From contig JAFEGH010000009.1 in NCBI GenBank assembly GCA_018240065.1, positions 1-64,000 of the forward strand: DNA of 64,000 nucleotides, read 5' to 3'. The position numbers and the translations under genes were made by a program. Shown here piece after piece: positions 44,760-52,869 of this stretch. Origin of the DNA: Verrucomicrobiota bacterium (GTDB taxonomy: Bacteria > Chlamydiota > Chlamydiia > Chlamydiales > Rhabdochlamydiaceae). How positions within the stretch are numbered: position 1 is the stretch's first letter; every line of letters begins with the position of its first letter. The notes under the pieces were generated by a model. It did no database searches and was not told the DNA's origin. It saw nothing but the letters and a program-made list of their open reading frames with translations.

Positions 44760-45602
44760 ATGACCCGCATGCGCTTCCTTTTTTCTCTTCTCACTCTTGG
44801 CGCCGCCTGCTATGGGCTTTGGTGGATCTCTGCAACACAGCCTGAGGTCAAGACCAAGTTCGAAGAGATTTTGAATACGGGGTCTTTCAACACTCTGGAA
44901 GTGCGCTACTCCGCCAACCAGATCATGGATGCCAATCGTAAGCGCCTGCTCAAAGACAACCGGCACAGATTTCTCGAGCCGACAATGAAGTTCTACCCTT
45001 ACATTCTTCTCGAGGTGAAATACACCGTCTCCGATAAAAAGACCAAGGAGGGTGTGATCCTTTGGGACTTGAATGATGGAGAGATGGTCATGGAGACCAA
45101 AAACTGGGTCAAGACGCATGGACTCGGAGACTGCATCAAAGCGGGCACGGACCGTCATGAGTTCCGGATCATCAACACTCTTGCCTCAAAAGGAGGCTCC
45201 GCCGACCGCGAAGCTCTGATCAAAGCGCTGCATGTTGAAAACGAGGTCCTGGACGCCTGGATCGAAAGCTGCCGCCGGAAACAGCTGATCGTCCAGACAG
45301 GCAACCGCTACCGCCTGCACCTAGAAAAACCGCTGCTGCAGATGATCCCCTCCACCAAGATCGACGAGCGCCTGGTGACCAAGCCCCACCGCAACGCCGA
45401 CCGCGTTCCCAACCGTTTTTCCCTATCCCAGATCGAAAGGATCGCCAAAGCCGCCTTCGGGAACGATTTTGCCATCCGCAAAACGATCGATCTCTACCTT
45501 CCCGTCCATTGCATCGTCGTCCAGAATCCCGACGGCTCAATCCATACCAGCCATTGGAACGCCCTCAATGGCAAACGGATGCGCTCCCACTTCGTAGATT
45601 GA
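44760..45602 (+). CDS. hypothetical membrane-anchored protein
   Basis: 280 aa. A single N-terminal hydrophobic segment (LFSLLTLGAACYGLWW) is an anchor or signal. Residues ~130-190 resemble a winged-helix arrangement (RIINTLASKGGSADREALIKAL), but this is weak. Unknown function. Start: ATG 44760 or ATG 44769; AGAGGTG upstream is better spaced for the latter. It precedes tRNA-Ser on the same strand. Confidence 0.75.
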   Translation: MTRMRFLFSLLTLGAACYGLWWISATQPEVKTKFEEILNTGSFNTLEVRYSANQIMDANRKRLLKDNRHRFLEPTMKFYPYILLEVKYTVSDKKTKEGVILWDLNDGEMVMETKNWVKTHGLGDCIKAGTDRHEFRIINTLASKGGSADREALIKALHVENEVLDAWIESCRRKQLIVQTGNRYRLHLEKPLLQMIPSTKIDERLVTKPHRNADRVPNRFSLSQIERIAKAAFGNDFAIRKTIDLYLPVHCIVVQNPDGSIHTSHWNALNGKRMRSHFVD

Positions 45603-45680
45603 CACTTGCTCTGAAAATCCTCGAGCAGGTAAACTGCCTGTCTTTAACCAATATTGGGTTAAATTATTTTTCCAATTGAT

Positions 45681-45771
45681 GGAAAGATGGCTGAGTGGCC
45701 GAAGGCACGTCCCTGCTAAGGACGCGTACCCGCTTAAACGGGTACCGAGAGTTCAAATCTCTCTCTTTCCG
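45681..45771 (+). tRNA. tRNA-Ser (anticodon GCU)
   Basis: Class II tRNA. Acceptor GGAAAGA pairs with TCTTTCC, D arm GGCTGAGTGGCC, anticodon stem GTCC/GGAC with loop CTGCTAA (anticodon GCT at 45715-45717), long variable arm TACCCGCTTAAACGGGTA, T arm with GTTCAAATC, discriminator G. It reads AGC/AGU serine codons. CCA is not encoded. Confidence 0.97.
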
Positions 45772-45782
45772 AACTTTCTATG

Positions 45783-45811
45783 AACCCTGGACTTCCGTTC
45801 AGGGTTTTTTT
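45783..45811 (+). terminator. intrinsic terminator after tRNA-Ser
   Basis: AACCCTG / CAGGGTT stem followed by a run of T. Confidence 0.85.
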
Positions 45812-45884
45812 GTCCCTGAAAGTCTTCTTGAAACTATTGAGAGGACTCCCTAATACTGCAGAACATCAACCGGAAGGATGATGC

Positions 45885-47339
45885 ATGTCGGAAAGCACCC
45901 CGCAAACCAACGAGAGAGTCAAGGTCGCTCCCCACTCTAAAGAGTCGGAAATGATCGTCCTGGGTTCGATGCTTACCAGTACGAACAGCCTGAACATCGG
46001 CGCCGACGGCCTCGACGAGAACGACTTCTATTTCACCGAGCACAAGATCATCTTCCAGACGCTAAAGACGTTCTACCGCTCCGACAAACCCGCCGACATC
46101 CACCTGCTCAGCGAAGAGCTCAAGCGCCAGGACAAGCTTAAAGCGATCGGAGGCGTCGGCTATATCACGACACTCGCCCAGTTCGCCGGAACCGCCGCTT
46201 TCATCGAAGAGTATATCGAGCTGGTTCGCGACAAGTCGATTTTGCGCCGCATGATCAACGCCGCTCAGGATGTTGAGCGCCAAGCCCTCAACAATCCTGA
46301 AGACGTCCACATCCTGCTCGATGACGCGCAGGCAAAATTCTTCGTCATCAGCCAGGCTGCCAACTCCAGCGCCGGCGTCCTCATCAAAGACCTTCTCTCC
46401 GGAACCAAAGCCGCTTCCCAGGAACCGTACCTCAAAGAGCTGCAGAAGAAACAGGAACTCTTCCAGAAAAAAGGACCGGACGATCTGGCGATCACAGGAG
46501 TCCCGACCCATTTTGTCGATCTGGACAAAATGATCAATGGACTAGGTCACTCCAACCTGATGATCCTCGCCGCCCGCCCTGCGATGGGTAAAACGGCGCT
46601 CGCATTGAACATCGCAGAGAACGTCGCGTTCAAGAACTCCCTGCCTGTCGGCATCTTTTCTCTCGAGATGACCGCCGAGCAGCTGCTGCACCGCATGATC
46701 TGCAGCCAGGCTGAAGTAGAATCGGACAAGATCCGCACGGGCTCTCTCAACGGGATCGAGTATCAGCGCGTCGTCGCCGCGGTGAATTCGATGATGAAGG
46801 GGACGGTTGTCATCGACGACCAGCCGGGGTTGAAAATTACCGACTTAAGAGCCAGAGCGCGCCGCATGAAAGAGAGCTACGACATCCAGCTCCTCGTCGT
46901 CGACTACCTCCAGTTGATCTCAGGGTCAGGCCTTTCCCGCAGCGGGGAAAATCGTCAGAACGAAATTTCTGAAATCTCGCGTATGATGAAAACCCTTGCG
47001 CGCGAACTTAACCTGCCCATCCTATGCCTTTCTCAGCTCTCGCGCAAAGTCGAAGAGCGGCAAGGGCACCGCCCGATGATGAGCGACTTGCGCGAATCAG
47101 GAAGCATCGAGCAGGACAGCGACATCGTGATGTTCCTTTTGCGCCGTGAATACTACGACCCCTACGACAAACCAGGACTTGCCGAGCTGATCGTCGCCAA
47201 AAACCGCCACGGCGCAGTCGGCAGCGTCAACATGACCTACCGCAAGGAACTCGCCCAGTTCGCCAATTACTCGCCGATGCACGCATCCAATAGCGGAGTT
47301 GCGGACAATGACGAGGCTTTCGCCGCCTTCTCCCCTTAA
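45885..47339 (+). CDS. dnaB: replicative DNA helicase
   Basis: 484 aa. An N-terminal DnaB domain (~15-120, starting near EMIVLGSML) is followed by a RecA-like ATPase with Walker A ARPAMGKTAL (~230-239), Walker B VVDYLQLI and SxLSRKVEER. It is the hexameric helicase that opens the replication fork. No intein. ATG follows GGAAGGATGATGC. The tRNA-Ser upstream has its own terminator, so dnaB must have a separate promoter in 45812-45884 or rely on read-through. Confidence 0.97.
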   Translation: MSESTPQTNERVKVAPHSKESEMIVLGSMLTSTNSLNIGADGLDENDFYFTEHKIIFQTLKTFYRSDKPADIHLLSEELKRQDKLKAIGGVGYITTLAQFAGTAAFIEEYIELVRDKSILRRMINAAQDVERQALNNPEDVHILLDDAQAKFFVISQAANSSAGVLIKDLLSGTKAASQEPYLKELQKKQELFQKKGPDDLAITGVPTHFVDLDKMINGLGHSNLMILAARPAMGKTALALNIAENVAFKNSLPVGIFSLEMTAEQLLHRMICSQAEVESDKIRTGSLNGIEYQRVVAAVNSMMKGTVVIDDQPGLKITDLRARARRMKESYDIQLLVVDYLQLISGSGLSRSGENRQNEISEISRMMKTLARELNLPILCLSQLSRKVEERQGHRPMMSDLRESGSIEQDSDIVMFLLRREYYDPYDKPGLAELIVAKNRHGAVGSVNMTYRKELAQFANYSPMHASNSGVADNDEAFAAFSP

Positions 47340-47360
47340 AAACGATCAGATGAATCCACT

Positions 47361-48227
47361 ATGCCTAGAGCGAAAGACAGCTTCATTCTTCAGATTCTAA
47401 GCGATGTTCTTGCTGCAAACCCATTTCTCATCGAAAACGCGAAAGTTGCGAGCATCCTGAAACTGACAGGACTCGATCAATATCAGCTGCTTCAGCAACT
47501 GATCCCTATCGCAAAATCCTTTGCCCGTCCGCTCATTTCCAATTACCTGGTGGCTGCGGCAGGGCTTGGAAAAAGCGGGAATATCTACCTCGGAGTCAAT
47601 CTTGAGTTCACCGGAGTTCCATTGAATCAATCTGTTCATGGAGAACAGTTCGTGATTGCCAATGCGAGAAATCATGGTGAGACAGAACTTCTGGCCATTG
47701 CTACTTCAGAAGCTCCCTGCGGACATTGCCGTCAATTTTTTAATGAACTTGGCGGAGATGCAACTTTACAAATACTGGCGCCGGATTGCAAGCCTCGAAG
47801 TTTGATCGAATTGCTCCCTGCCTCATTTGGACCCAAGAATTTTGGCCTGACAGGAGGATTGCTGACGCCTTGCAGGGAACCTTTTCAATCCAGACACCCC
47901 AATCCACTCATTGCAAGGGCTATCGAAGCATCCCATTTCTCTTACTCTCCTTACAGTAAATCTCCATCGGGAGTTGCCATTCGACTGAGCGACGGCCCTA
48001 TCCATACTGGAGGCTGTCTTGAAAATGCAGCCTTCAACCCCAGCCTGTCTCCTTTCCTGACAGCTTTAGTTTCCGTTGTCGCGAGCAAGCATCGCTATGA
48101 TGAAATGAGCGAAGTTGTTCTGGTAGAACAAAAAGCGGCGAAGATTAGCCATGCGTTTCTCACTGAGGAACATTTGAAGCGCATCGCCCCGCACGCAAAG
48201 TTTCATCTGGAAATCCTCGACGCCTAA
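47361..48227 (+). CDS. cdd: cytidine deaminase, two-domain (dimeric) type
   Basis: 288 aa, matching the ~294-aa dimeric enzymes rather than the ~130-aa tetrameric ones. Zinc and catalytic residues: VHGEQ (Glu95; the first ligand position is His93, with Gly where most have HAE) and APCGHCRQFFNEL (Cys120, Cys123). The C-terminal half is the non-catalytic copy. Converts (deoxy)cytidine to (deoxy)uridine for salvage. Starts 21 bp after dnaB, probably in the same transcript. Confidence 0.93.
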   Translation: MPRAKDSFILQILSDVLAANPFLIENAKVASILKLTGLDQYQLLQQLIPIAKSFARPLISNYLVAAAGLGKSGNIYLGVNLEFTGVPLNQSVHGEQFVIANARNHGETELLAIATSEAPCGHCRQFFNELGGDATLQILAPDCKPRSLIELLPASFGPKNFGLTGGLLTPCREPFQSRHPNPLIARAIEASHFSYSPYSKSPSGVAIRLSDGPIHTGGCLENAAFNPSLSPFLTALVSVVASKHRYDEMSEVVLVEQKAAKISHAFLTEEHLKRIAPHAKFHLEILDA

Positions 48228-48403
48228 GATGAAGGCGCGCACAGAATTAAAATATTGTTTCCCATTTCTCCCTTTCTTGCTTTGGTGAAACATTTCTTGG
48301 GCGGTTAATTCCTTTACTTTTTCCCTTCTTCCGCCTAAACTGTCGATTAACTTTTTAATAGCTTCCATTTAGTTGTTATTTTGACCTAGGAGCATTATTC
48401 TCT

Positions 48404-48490
48404 ATGGCATCTGTAAAGAAAAAACGCCGTGCTAAGATCGCTAAGCACAAAAGAAAGAAACGAAGACGCCGCGATCGTCATAAGAAATAA
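48404..48490 (+). CDS. 28-residue basic protein, bS22/AURKAIP1-COX24-like
   Basis: Reads MASVKKKRRAKIAKH followed by a Lys/Arg-rich tail ending RHKK: 28 aa with about 60 percent Lys or Arg. The SVKKKRR...KHKRKKRRRR pattern resembles the tiny ribosomal proteins of the bS22 / AURKAIP1-COX24 group, so a ribosome-bound role is likely but inferred. AGGAG lies 11 bases before the ATG. An intrinsic terminator starts at the stop codon, so this is a compact single-gene transcript. Confidence 0.8.
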   Translation: MASVKKKRRAKIAKHKRKKRRRRDRHKK

Positions 48491-48512
48491 CCTTAATTGA
48501 TAAGGTTTTTTT
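48489..48512 (+). terminator. intrinsic terminator of the 28-aa gene
   Basis: AACCTTA / TAAGGTT with a 5-nt loop and a T-run, beginning within the stop codon. Confidence 0.85.
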
Positions 48513-48523
48513 AAATTCAAAAG

Positions 48524-48566
48524 AGCCTTCGGCAACAGTAGATTTCTGCTGTAGCGAAGGCTTTTG
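48524..48566 (+). terminator. second hairpin upstream of mnmG
   Basis: AGCCTTCG (48524-48531) / CGAAGGCT (48555-48562), followed by TTTG. A backup terminator or an attenuator for mnmG, which starts 22 bp later without an obvious Shine-Dalgarno. Confidence 0.6.
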
Positions 48567-48587
48567 TCATTAACACTTTTGAATCTT

Positions 48588-50456
48588 ATGTGGACATATC
48601 CTGAAGAATTCGATGTGATCGTCGTCGGCGCCGGACACTCCGGGTGCGAGGCTGCGCATGCCTCGGCAAAAATGGGCGCCAAGACTCTTTTGCTCACGAT
48701 GAACCTCGATACGATTGCCAAAATGAGCTGCAATCCTGCCGTCGGCGGGACAGCCAAGGGGCATATCGTTCGAGAGATCGATGCTTTGGGTGGGATCATG
48801 GGCAAGGTCACCGATCAGACCGGAATCCAGTTCCGGATGCTGAATGCCTCCAAGGGCCCTGCCGTCTGGTCCCCTCGCGCCCAGGCCGACAAATTCGCCT
48901 ACGCCGCGGCTATGAAGCATCGGCTTGAAAAAATCCCCCACCTCTATATCAAGCAGGGCACGACTGAATCGCTTGTCGTGGAAGGCAATAAAATAACGGG
49001 CGTCGCAACCCTGGAAGGGATCGCCTACCGCGGAAGGACTGTCATCGTCTCCTCGGGCACATTCATGCGCGGACTTATCCATATCGGGCCGACCCAATTT
49101 GCAGGCGGAAGAGCAGGGGACAAGCCTTCCGTCGGTCTTTCCGCCCATTTGGAAGCACTCGGATTCAGGCTGGGAAGATTGAAAACGGGGACTCCTCCCC
49201 GCATCAACCGACGCAGCGTCGATTTCTCTCAAATGGAAGAGCAGCCAGGCGACGCCGGAGTCCGATTTTCCTACGATGAACCTGAGGGTCCCGGCCTGAG
49301 GCAAGTGCCCTGCCACATCACATACACCAATGAAGAGACGAAAAAAGTCGTCCGCGAAAATCTCCATCTTTCTCCGATGTATTCAGGACAGATTAAAGGG
49401 GTCGGCCCGCGCTACTGCCCTTCGATCGAAGACAAAATGGTCCGCTTTGCCGACAAGGAGCGACACCAGCTTTTCTTAGAGCCCGAAGGCCTCGACACGG
49501 AAGAAATCTACGTCAACGGGATCTCCTCCTCGCTTCCCTTCGATGTCCAACTGCGCATGCTGCATACAATCCCAGGACTCGAAAAGGCGGAGGTCATGCG
49601 TCCCGCTTATGCGATCGAATATGACTACGTCAAAAGCGGCCAGCTTGATTCTACGTTGGAGACCAAACTGGTCGAAGGCCTCTATTTCGCCGGACAGATC
49701 AATGGAACAACGGGATACGAAGAAGCTGCGGGACAAGGACTGATCGCAGGGATCAACGCAGCGCTCAAAGTCGCGGGCAGGCCCCCGTTCATTCTCAAAC
49801 GCTCCGAAGCTTATATCGGCGTCATGATCGACGAGCTGATCTCTAAAGAACTCGAAGAGCCTTACCGCATGTTCACAAGCAGAGCCGAGCACAGATTGCT
49901 GCTCCGGCAGGACAACGCCGACCTGCGCCTCCGCGAGCTGGGATATCATTTGGGACTGATTAATACAGCGCAATATGAGCGATTGATGGAAAAGAAAAAT
50001 GCGATGGCCCTGCAAATCGCACGCCTTTCCAAGACTTTTCGCCAGATCGGCGGCAAGTCCTCGTCGCTTGCGCAGCTGCTTTGCCGTCCCGAGTTCACCT
50101 ATCAAAAGCTGCTAGAGGAATTTCCTGATCATGTATCCGATTGCGGCAGCGAGGTGAACTTCCAGATCGAACTGAATTTAAAATATGCAGGCTATATTGA
50201 GAGACAGACGAACGAAGCCGCCAAGCTGGAAAACATCGAGCATCTCCTGATCCCCAAAGGGTTTGACTTCCGTGCTGTTACTGGACTGAGCAACGAAGCG
50301 CGCGAAAAATTGCACCGCATCCAACCTTCCAATCTCGGACAAGCCTCCCGCATCTCCGGCGTTTCCCCCGCCGACATCAGTGTCCTGATGGTGGCCTTGA
50401 AAGGCAAGCGCCGCGCCGTCGAACCCTGCGATGACGGAGGATGCCTACTCAATTGA
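48588..50456 (+). CDS. mnmG: tRNA uridine-34 carboxymethylaminomethyl enzyme MnmG (GidA)
   Basis: 622 aa, family length. The FAD-binding loop [12 protein letters not shown] sits near the N-terminus, followed by family signatures [27 protein letters not shown] and [13 protein letters not shown]. With MnmE it installs the cmnm5 group at the wobble uridine of several tRNAs. The ATG at 48588 is chosen because [10 protein letters not shown] immediately precedes the FAD motif; an in-frame TTG eight codons earlier lies against the upstream hairpin. Confidence 0.96.
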   Translation: MWTYPEEFDVIVVGAGHSGCEAAHASAKMGAKTLLLTMNLDTIAKMSCNPAVGGTAKGHIVREIDALGGIMGKVTDQTGIQFRMLNASKGPAVWSPRAQADKFAYAAAMKHRLEKIPHLYIKQGTTESLVVEGNKITGVATLEGIAYRGRTVIVSSGTFMRGLIHIGPTQFAGGRAGDKPSVGLSAHLEALGFRLGRLKTGTPPRINRRSVDFSQMEEQPGDAGVRFSYDEPEGPGLRQVPCHITYTNEETKKVVRENLHLSPMYSGQIKGVGPRYCPSIEDKMVRFADKERHQLFLEPEGLDTEEIYVNGISSSLPFDVQLRMLHTIPGLEKAEVMRPAYAIEYDYVKSGQLDSTLETKLVEGLYFAGQINGTTGYEEAAGQGLIAGINAALKVAGRPPFILKRSEAYIGVMIDELISKELEEPYRMFTSRAEHRLLLRQDNADLRLRELGYHLGLINTAQYERLMEKKNAMALQIARLSKTFRQIGGKSSSLAQLLCRPEFTYQKLLEEFPDHVSDCGSEVNFQIELNLKYAGYIERQTNEAAKLENIEHLLIPKGFDFRAVTGLSNEAREKLHRIQPSNLGQASRISGVSPADISVLMVALKGKRRAVEPCDDGGCLLN

Positions 50457-50634
50457 CTATGGCTGGGCCCTGCAAAGGCAAGCAAAAAAATCCAACGCGA
50501 GATGAACGACGGGCCGTGGTTGAGACCTTAACGAGAAGTAAAGCAGAGGATTTATTGCACCCATACGATGAGAGCGATAAAGAGAGTCAATTGGGTTTAA
50601 ATTGTTATTTTGATACAAGCATCTCTATTGCTGT

Positions 50635-50784
50635 GAATCAAAAGTTCTTGCAGCTTGGGCTGATGTGAAAGCTCTCGCGGTTCAACGATCATAAGTTGGT
50701 TAGTATTAAATCTAATGCAAGCCAACTTATGATCTTTGAACCCCGGGGCTATGACACAGCCGAAACATCAAGAACTTTTGATTC
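50635..50784. repeat. palindromic repeat element P3
   Basis: Perfect 16-bp terminal inverted repeats GAATCAAAAGTTCTTG / CAAGAACTTTTGATTC, with inner arms GGTTCA/TGAACC and GATCATAAGTTGG/CCAACTTATGATC. It shares ends and sub-terminal words with P1 (40037-40184) but has a different core. The mnmG-to-50811 gap also contains a 69-codon frame (50459-50668) that runs into this element and is not convincing as a gene. Confidence 0.7.
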
Positions 50785-50810
50785 TCAGCACTTAGTGAGA
50801 TGAGGTTGAT

Positions 50811-51740
50811 ATGCAAGATTCGAGCTCAATGCCGGTTGCCTTAGTGGTTTCAGGAGACAGTTACAAAAGCGCTTTTTTCAAACGCACGTTGAAAGGGCTA
50901 TTCTATGTCATCGGCGCAAATGACAGCTTTACCGCTGTCGACTGGCTCAAAAGCGTGCACGCTTCGCTTGTCATCATCGATGAAAAGTCGCTCGCCACCA
51001 CTTGGCCGATCCTTGCGGACCACATCCGAAAGCTGAGCGGCTATCGCGAAATCCCTCTGCTCCTGATCACCAACAACCTTAAGAAAAACTTCCTCGTCCA
51101 GGCTATGAATATGGGGATCAGCGATTTCATCAACGAACCTTTCGACGCCGATGAAATTTTTCAACGCATTCTCGTCTCGACCCAATCGAAGCCGGTCACT
51201 AAAAAAGTGACCATGTTAACAAAAAAGTTTAAAAAAAATCATGTCGCGATTCCCCGCAAACTCTCCCTACCCCAGCGCTTTGTCATCACAGAAGATGCCA
51301 TCAAAGAAATCGCTACAGTCCAGAAAAAACACCAGTCTCTCTGCCTGCTCCTGATCGAAGTGGACGACTTTAAGAAAATGGTCGATGAAATCGCGCACGG
51401 TGAAGAGAAGCTGGGAAAATATATTGAGCAGAATCTCAAAGGGCACTGCCGCAACCTCGATGTGATCCTGCCCCAGGGCGGAGGCCGTTTTCTCATGATG
51501 CTGCCCAACACCTCCCACCGGGCTGCCATGGCAATCGCTGAAACAGTGCGGGAAGCGTTTCAAAAGTCCAAATTTCAAGATAAGGGCCGCTCCTTCTCCG
51601 TTTCCCTTTGTATCGGACTGGTTTCCCTGGACAAACATTCTGCCCTGTCAAAAACTGCCTATGACCAATTCGACTCTCTCCTTGTCAAAGTCGACAAAGC
51701 TTTAGGCAAAGCCAAGCACAAAGTCAAAAAAATCGCCTAG
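50811..51740 (+). CDS. receiver domain plus degenerate GGDEF protein
   Basis: 309 aa. Residues ~8-125 form a receiver-like domain: phospho-acceptor candidate Asp57 (LVIIDEKS), LLLITNN and INEPFD where canonical receivers have a KP; only one acidic residue (Asp16) is at the usual pair. Residues ~155-305 resemble GGDEF domains (LCLLLIEVDDFKKM, SVSLCIGLVSL), but the active loop reads GGGRF (223-227), so diguanylate cyclase activity is unlikely. Probably a signalling or scaffold protein without c-di-GMP synthesis. It lies directly after palindrome P3 and ends 8 bp before the next gene. Confidence 0.8.
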   Translation: MQDSSSMPVALVVSGDSYKSAFFKRTLKGLFYVIGANDSFTAVDWLKSVHASLVIIDEKSLATTWPILADHIRKLSGYREIPLLLITNNLKKNFLVQAMNMGISDFINEPFDADEIFQRILVSTQSKPVTKKVTMLTKKFKKNHVAIPRKLSLPQRFVITEDAIKEIATVQKKHQSLCLLLIEVDDFKKMVDEIAHGEEKLGKYIEQNLKGHCRNLDVILPQGGGRFLMMLPNTSHRAAMAIAETVREAFQKSKFQDKGRSFSVSLCIGLVSLDKHSALSKTAYDQFDSLLVKVDKALGKAKHKVKKIA

Positions 51741-51748
51741 GAGCCACT

Positions 51749-52132
51749 ATGCTTAAACTGACCGTCGCCCTTTTGTCCTTTGCCGCCGCAGGCCACGCCG
51801 CAATGCAGACAGCCTCTCCTAATGATGGCGGAGGCATGATGCAGATGATGCCGCCGCAGAACATGAGAGGATCTTCCATGCAGAGCTATATGATGATCTC
51901 TCCTACAGCGCGGGCGCTTGACTTCCAGTCGGCATTCGAGACGATGCGCAAAGAGAAGACCACCGGGAAAGTCTATTTTCAACTCGCCGACGGTTCGACG
52001 ATCTCCAATGTCATTGATATGACGCTGCTGCCTAATTCCACACTCTTCCTGTTCCGCTTCAACTCCTCTCAAGGGATCCGCTTCCAGGTCGTTAAGGTGG
52101 AGGATATCCTCAACATCAGTTATTCCTCATGA
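51749..52132 (+). CDS. small exported protein, unknown
   Basis: 127 aa. A Sec signal (LTVALLSFAAAGHAA) is followed by a Met/Gly/Gln-rich linker (GGGMMQMMPPQNMRG) and a compact C-terminal region with alternating strands (KVYFQLADGSTISNV). ATG after TAGGAGCCACT. Its stop overlaps the lplA start (ATGA), so the two are coupled, though no functional link is evident. Confidence 0.8.
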   Translation: MLKLTVALLSFAAAGHAAMQTASPNDGGGMMQMMPPQNMRGSSMQSYMMISPTARALDFQSAFETMRKEKTTGKVYFQLADGSTISNVIDMTLLPNSTLFLFRFNSSQGIRFQVVKVEDILNISYSS

Positions 52133-52869
52133 CATTCCGCCTGCTCCGTCTTCATTCCTGTCCCATTTATGAACAGCTCCTTCTGGAAGAGGCCCTCTTG
52201 CGCTCGAGCAGCGACAACTGGTGCATCGTCAATACCGGATCGACTCCGGCGATCGTGATGGGAATTTCAGGAAAAAAAGAGGAGCTCGTCGATTGTGGAA
52301 AAGCGGCTTTGGCCGGCATTCCTCTGATCAAGCGTTTCAGCGGAGGGGGCACTGTCATCGTCGATGAAAACACCCTTTTCATCACCTTCATCTCGCAAAA
52401 GCAGATGCACGACTTTCCCGCCTATCCAGAACCGATCATGAAGTGGACGGAGGAGATTTACCGCGATGTGTTCAAGCATCCCGATTTTCGTTTGAGAGAG
52501 AATGATTACGTGTTCGGCGACCGGAAGTTTGGCGGCAACGCCCAGTACATCAAGAAAGACAGATGGCTCCATCACACCTCTTTTCTATGGGACTACTCTC
52601 CTGAAAAGATGCAGTACCTCCTGCATCCGAAGAAAACGCCTCCTTACCGCGCAGGAAGGTCGCATGAAGAATTTCTCTGCAAGCTCTGTGAACTGTTTGA
52701 CGACAGACAGCATCTGATCGATCGATTCATCGAGGAAATAGAAAAGCGCTTCCCCCTCGAGAGAACCTCTTTGGAAGAAGCGCTGCTGTTAAATAATGAG
52801 GATGCCCGACGATCAACGAGCTTTATTCCTCTTCATACTTTCACTCTTGATGGATCCACTTCCCACTGA
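52129..52869 (+). CDS. lplA: lipoate-protein ligase
   Basis: 246 aa, lacking the C-terminal accessory domain of the ~338-aa E. coli enzyme. Signature KRFSGGGTVIVDENTLF (family RRxSGGGxVxHD) and KFGGNAQ with the lipoyl-AMP-contacting Lys. Attaches lipoate to E2 subunits of 2-oxoacid dehydrogenases. Found near mnmG, as in other chlamydiae. The 3' end overlaps the convergent protease-like gene by 37 bp. Confidence 0.9.
   Translation: MTFRLLRLHSCPIYEQLLLEEALLRSSSDNWCIVNTGSTPAIVMGISGKKEELVDCGKAALAGIPLIKRFSGGGTVIVDENTLFITFISQKQMHDFPAYPEPIMKWTEEIYRDVFKHPDFRLRENDYVFGDRKFGGNAQYIKKDRWLHHTSFLWDYSPEKMQYLLHPKKTPPYRAGRSHEEFLCKLCELFDDRQHLIDRFIEEIEKRFPLERTSLEEALLLNNEDARRSTSFIPLHTFTLDGSTSH

Noticed and set aside
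50459..50668. 69-codon frame after mnmG
   Set aside because: No Shine-Dalgarno, ends inside repeat P3, no recognisable domain; possibly a relic.
50811..51740. Active diguanylate cyclase
   Set aside because: The catalytic GGDEF loop reads GGGRF.
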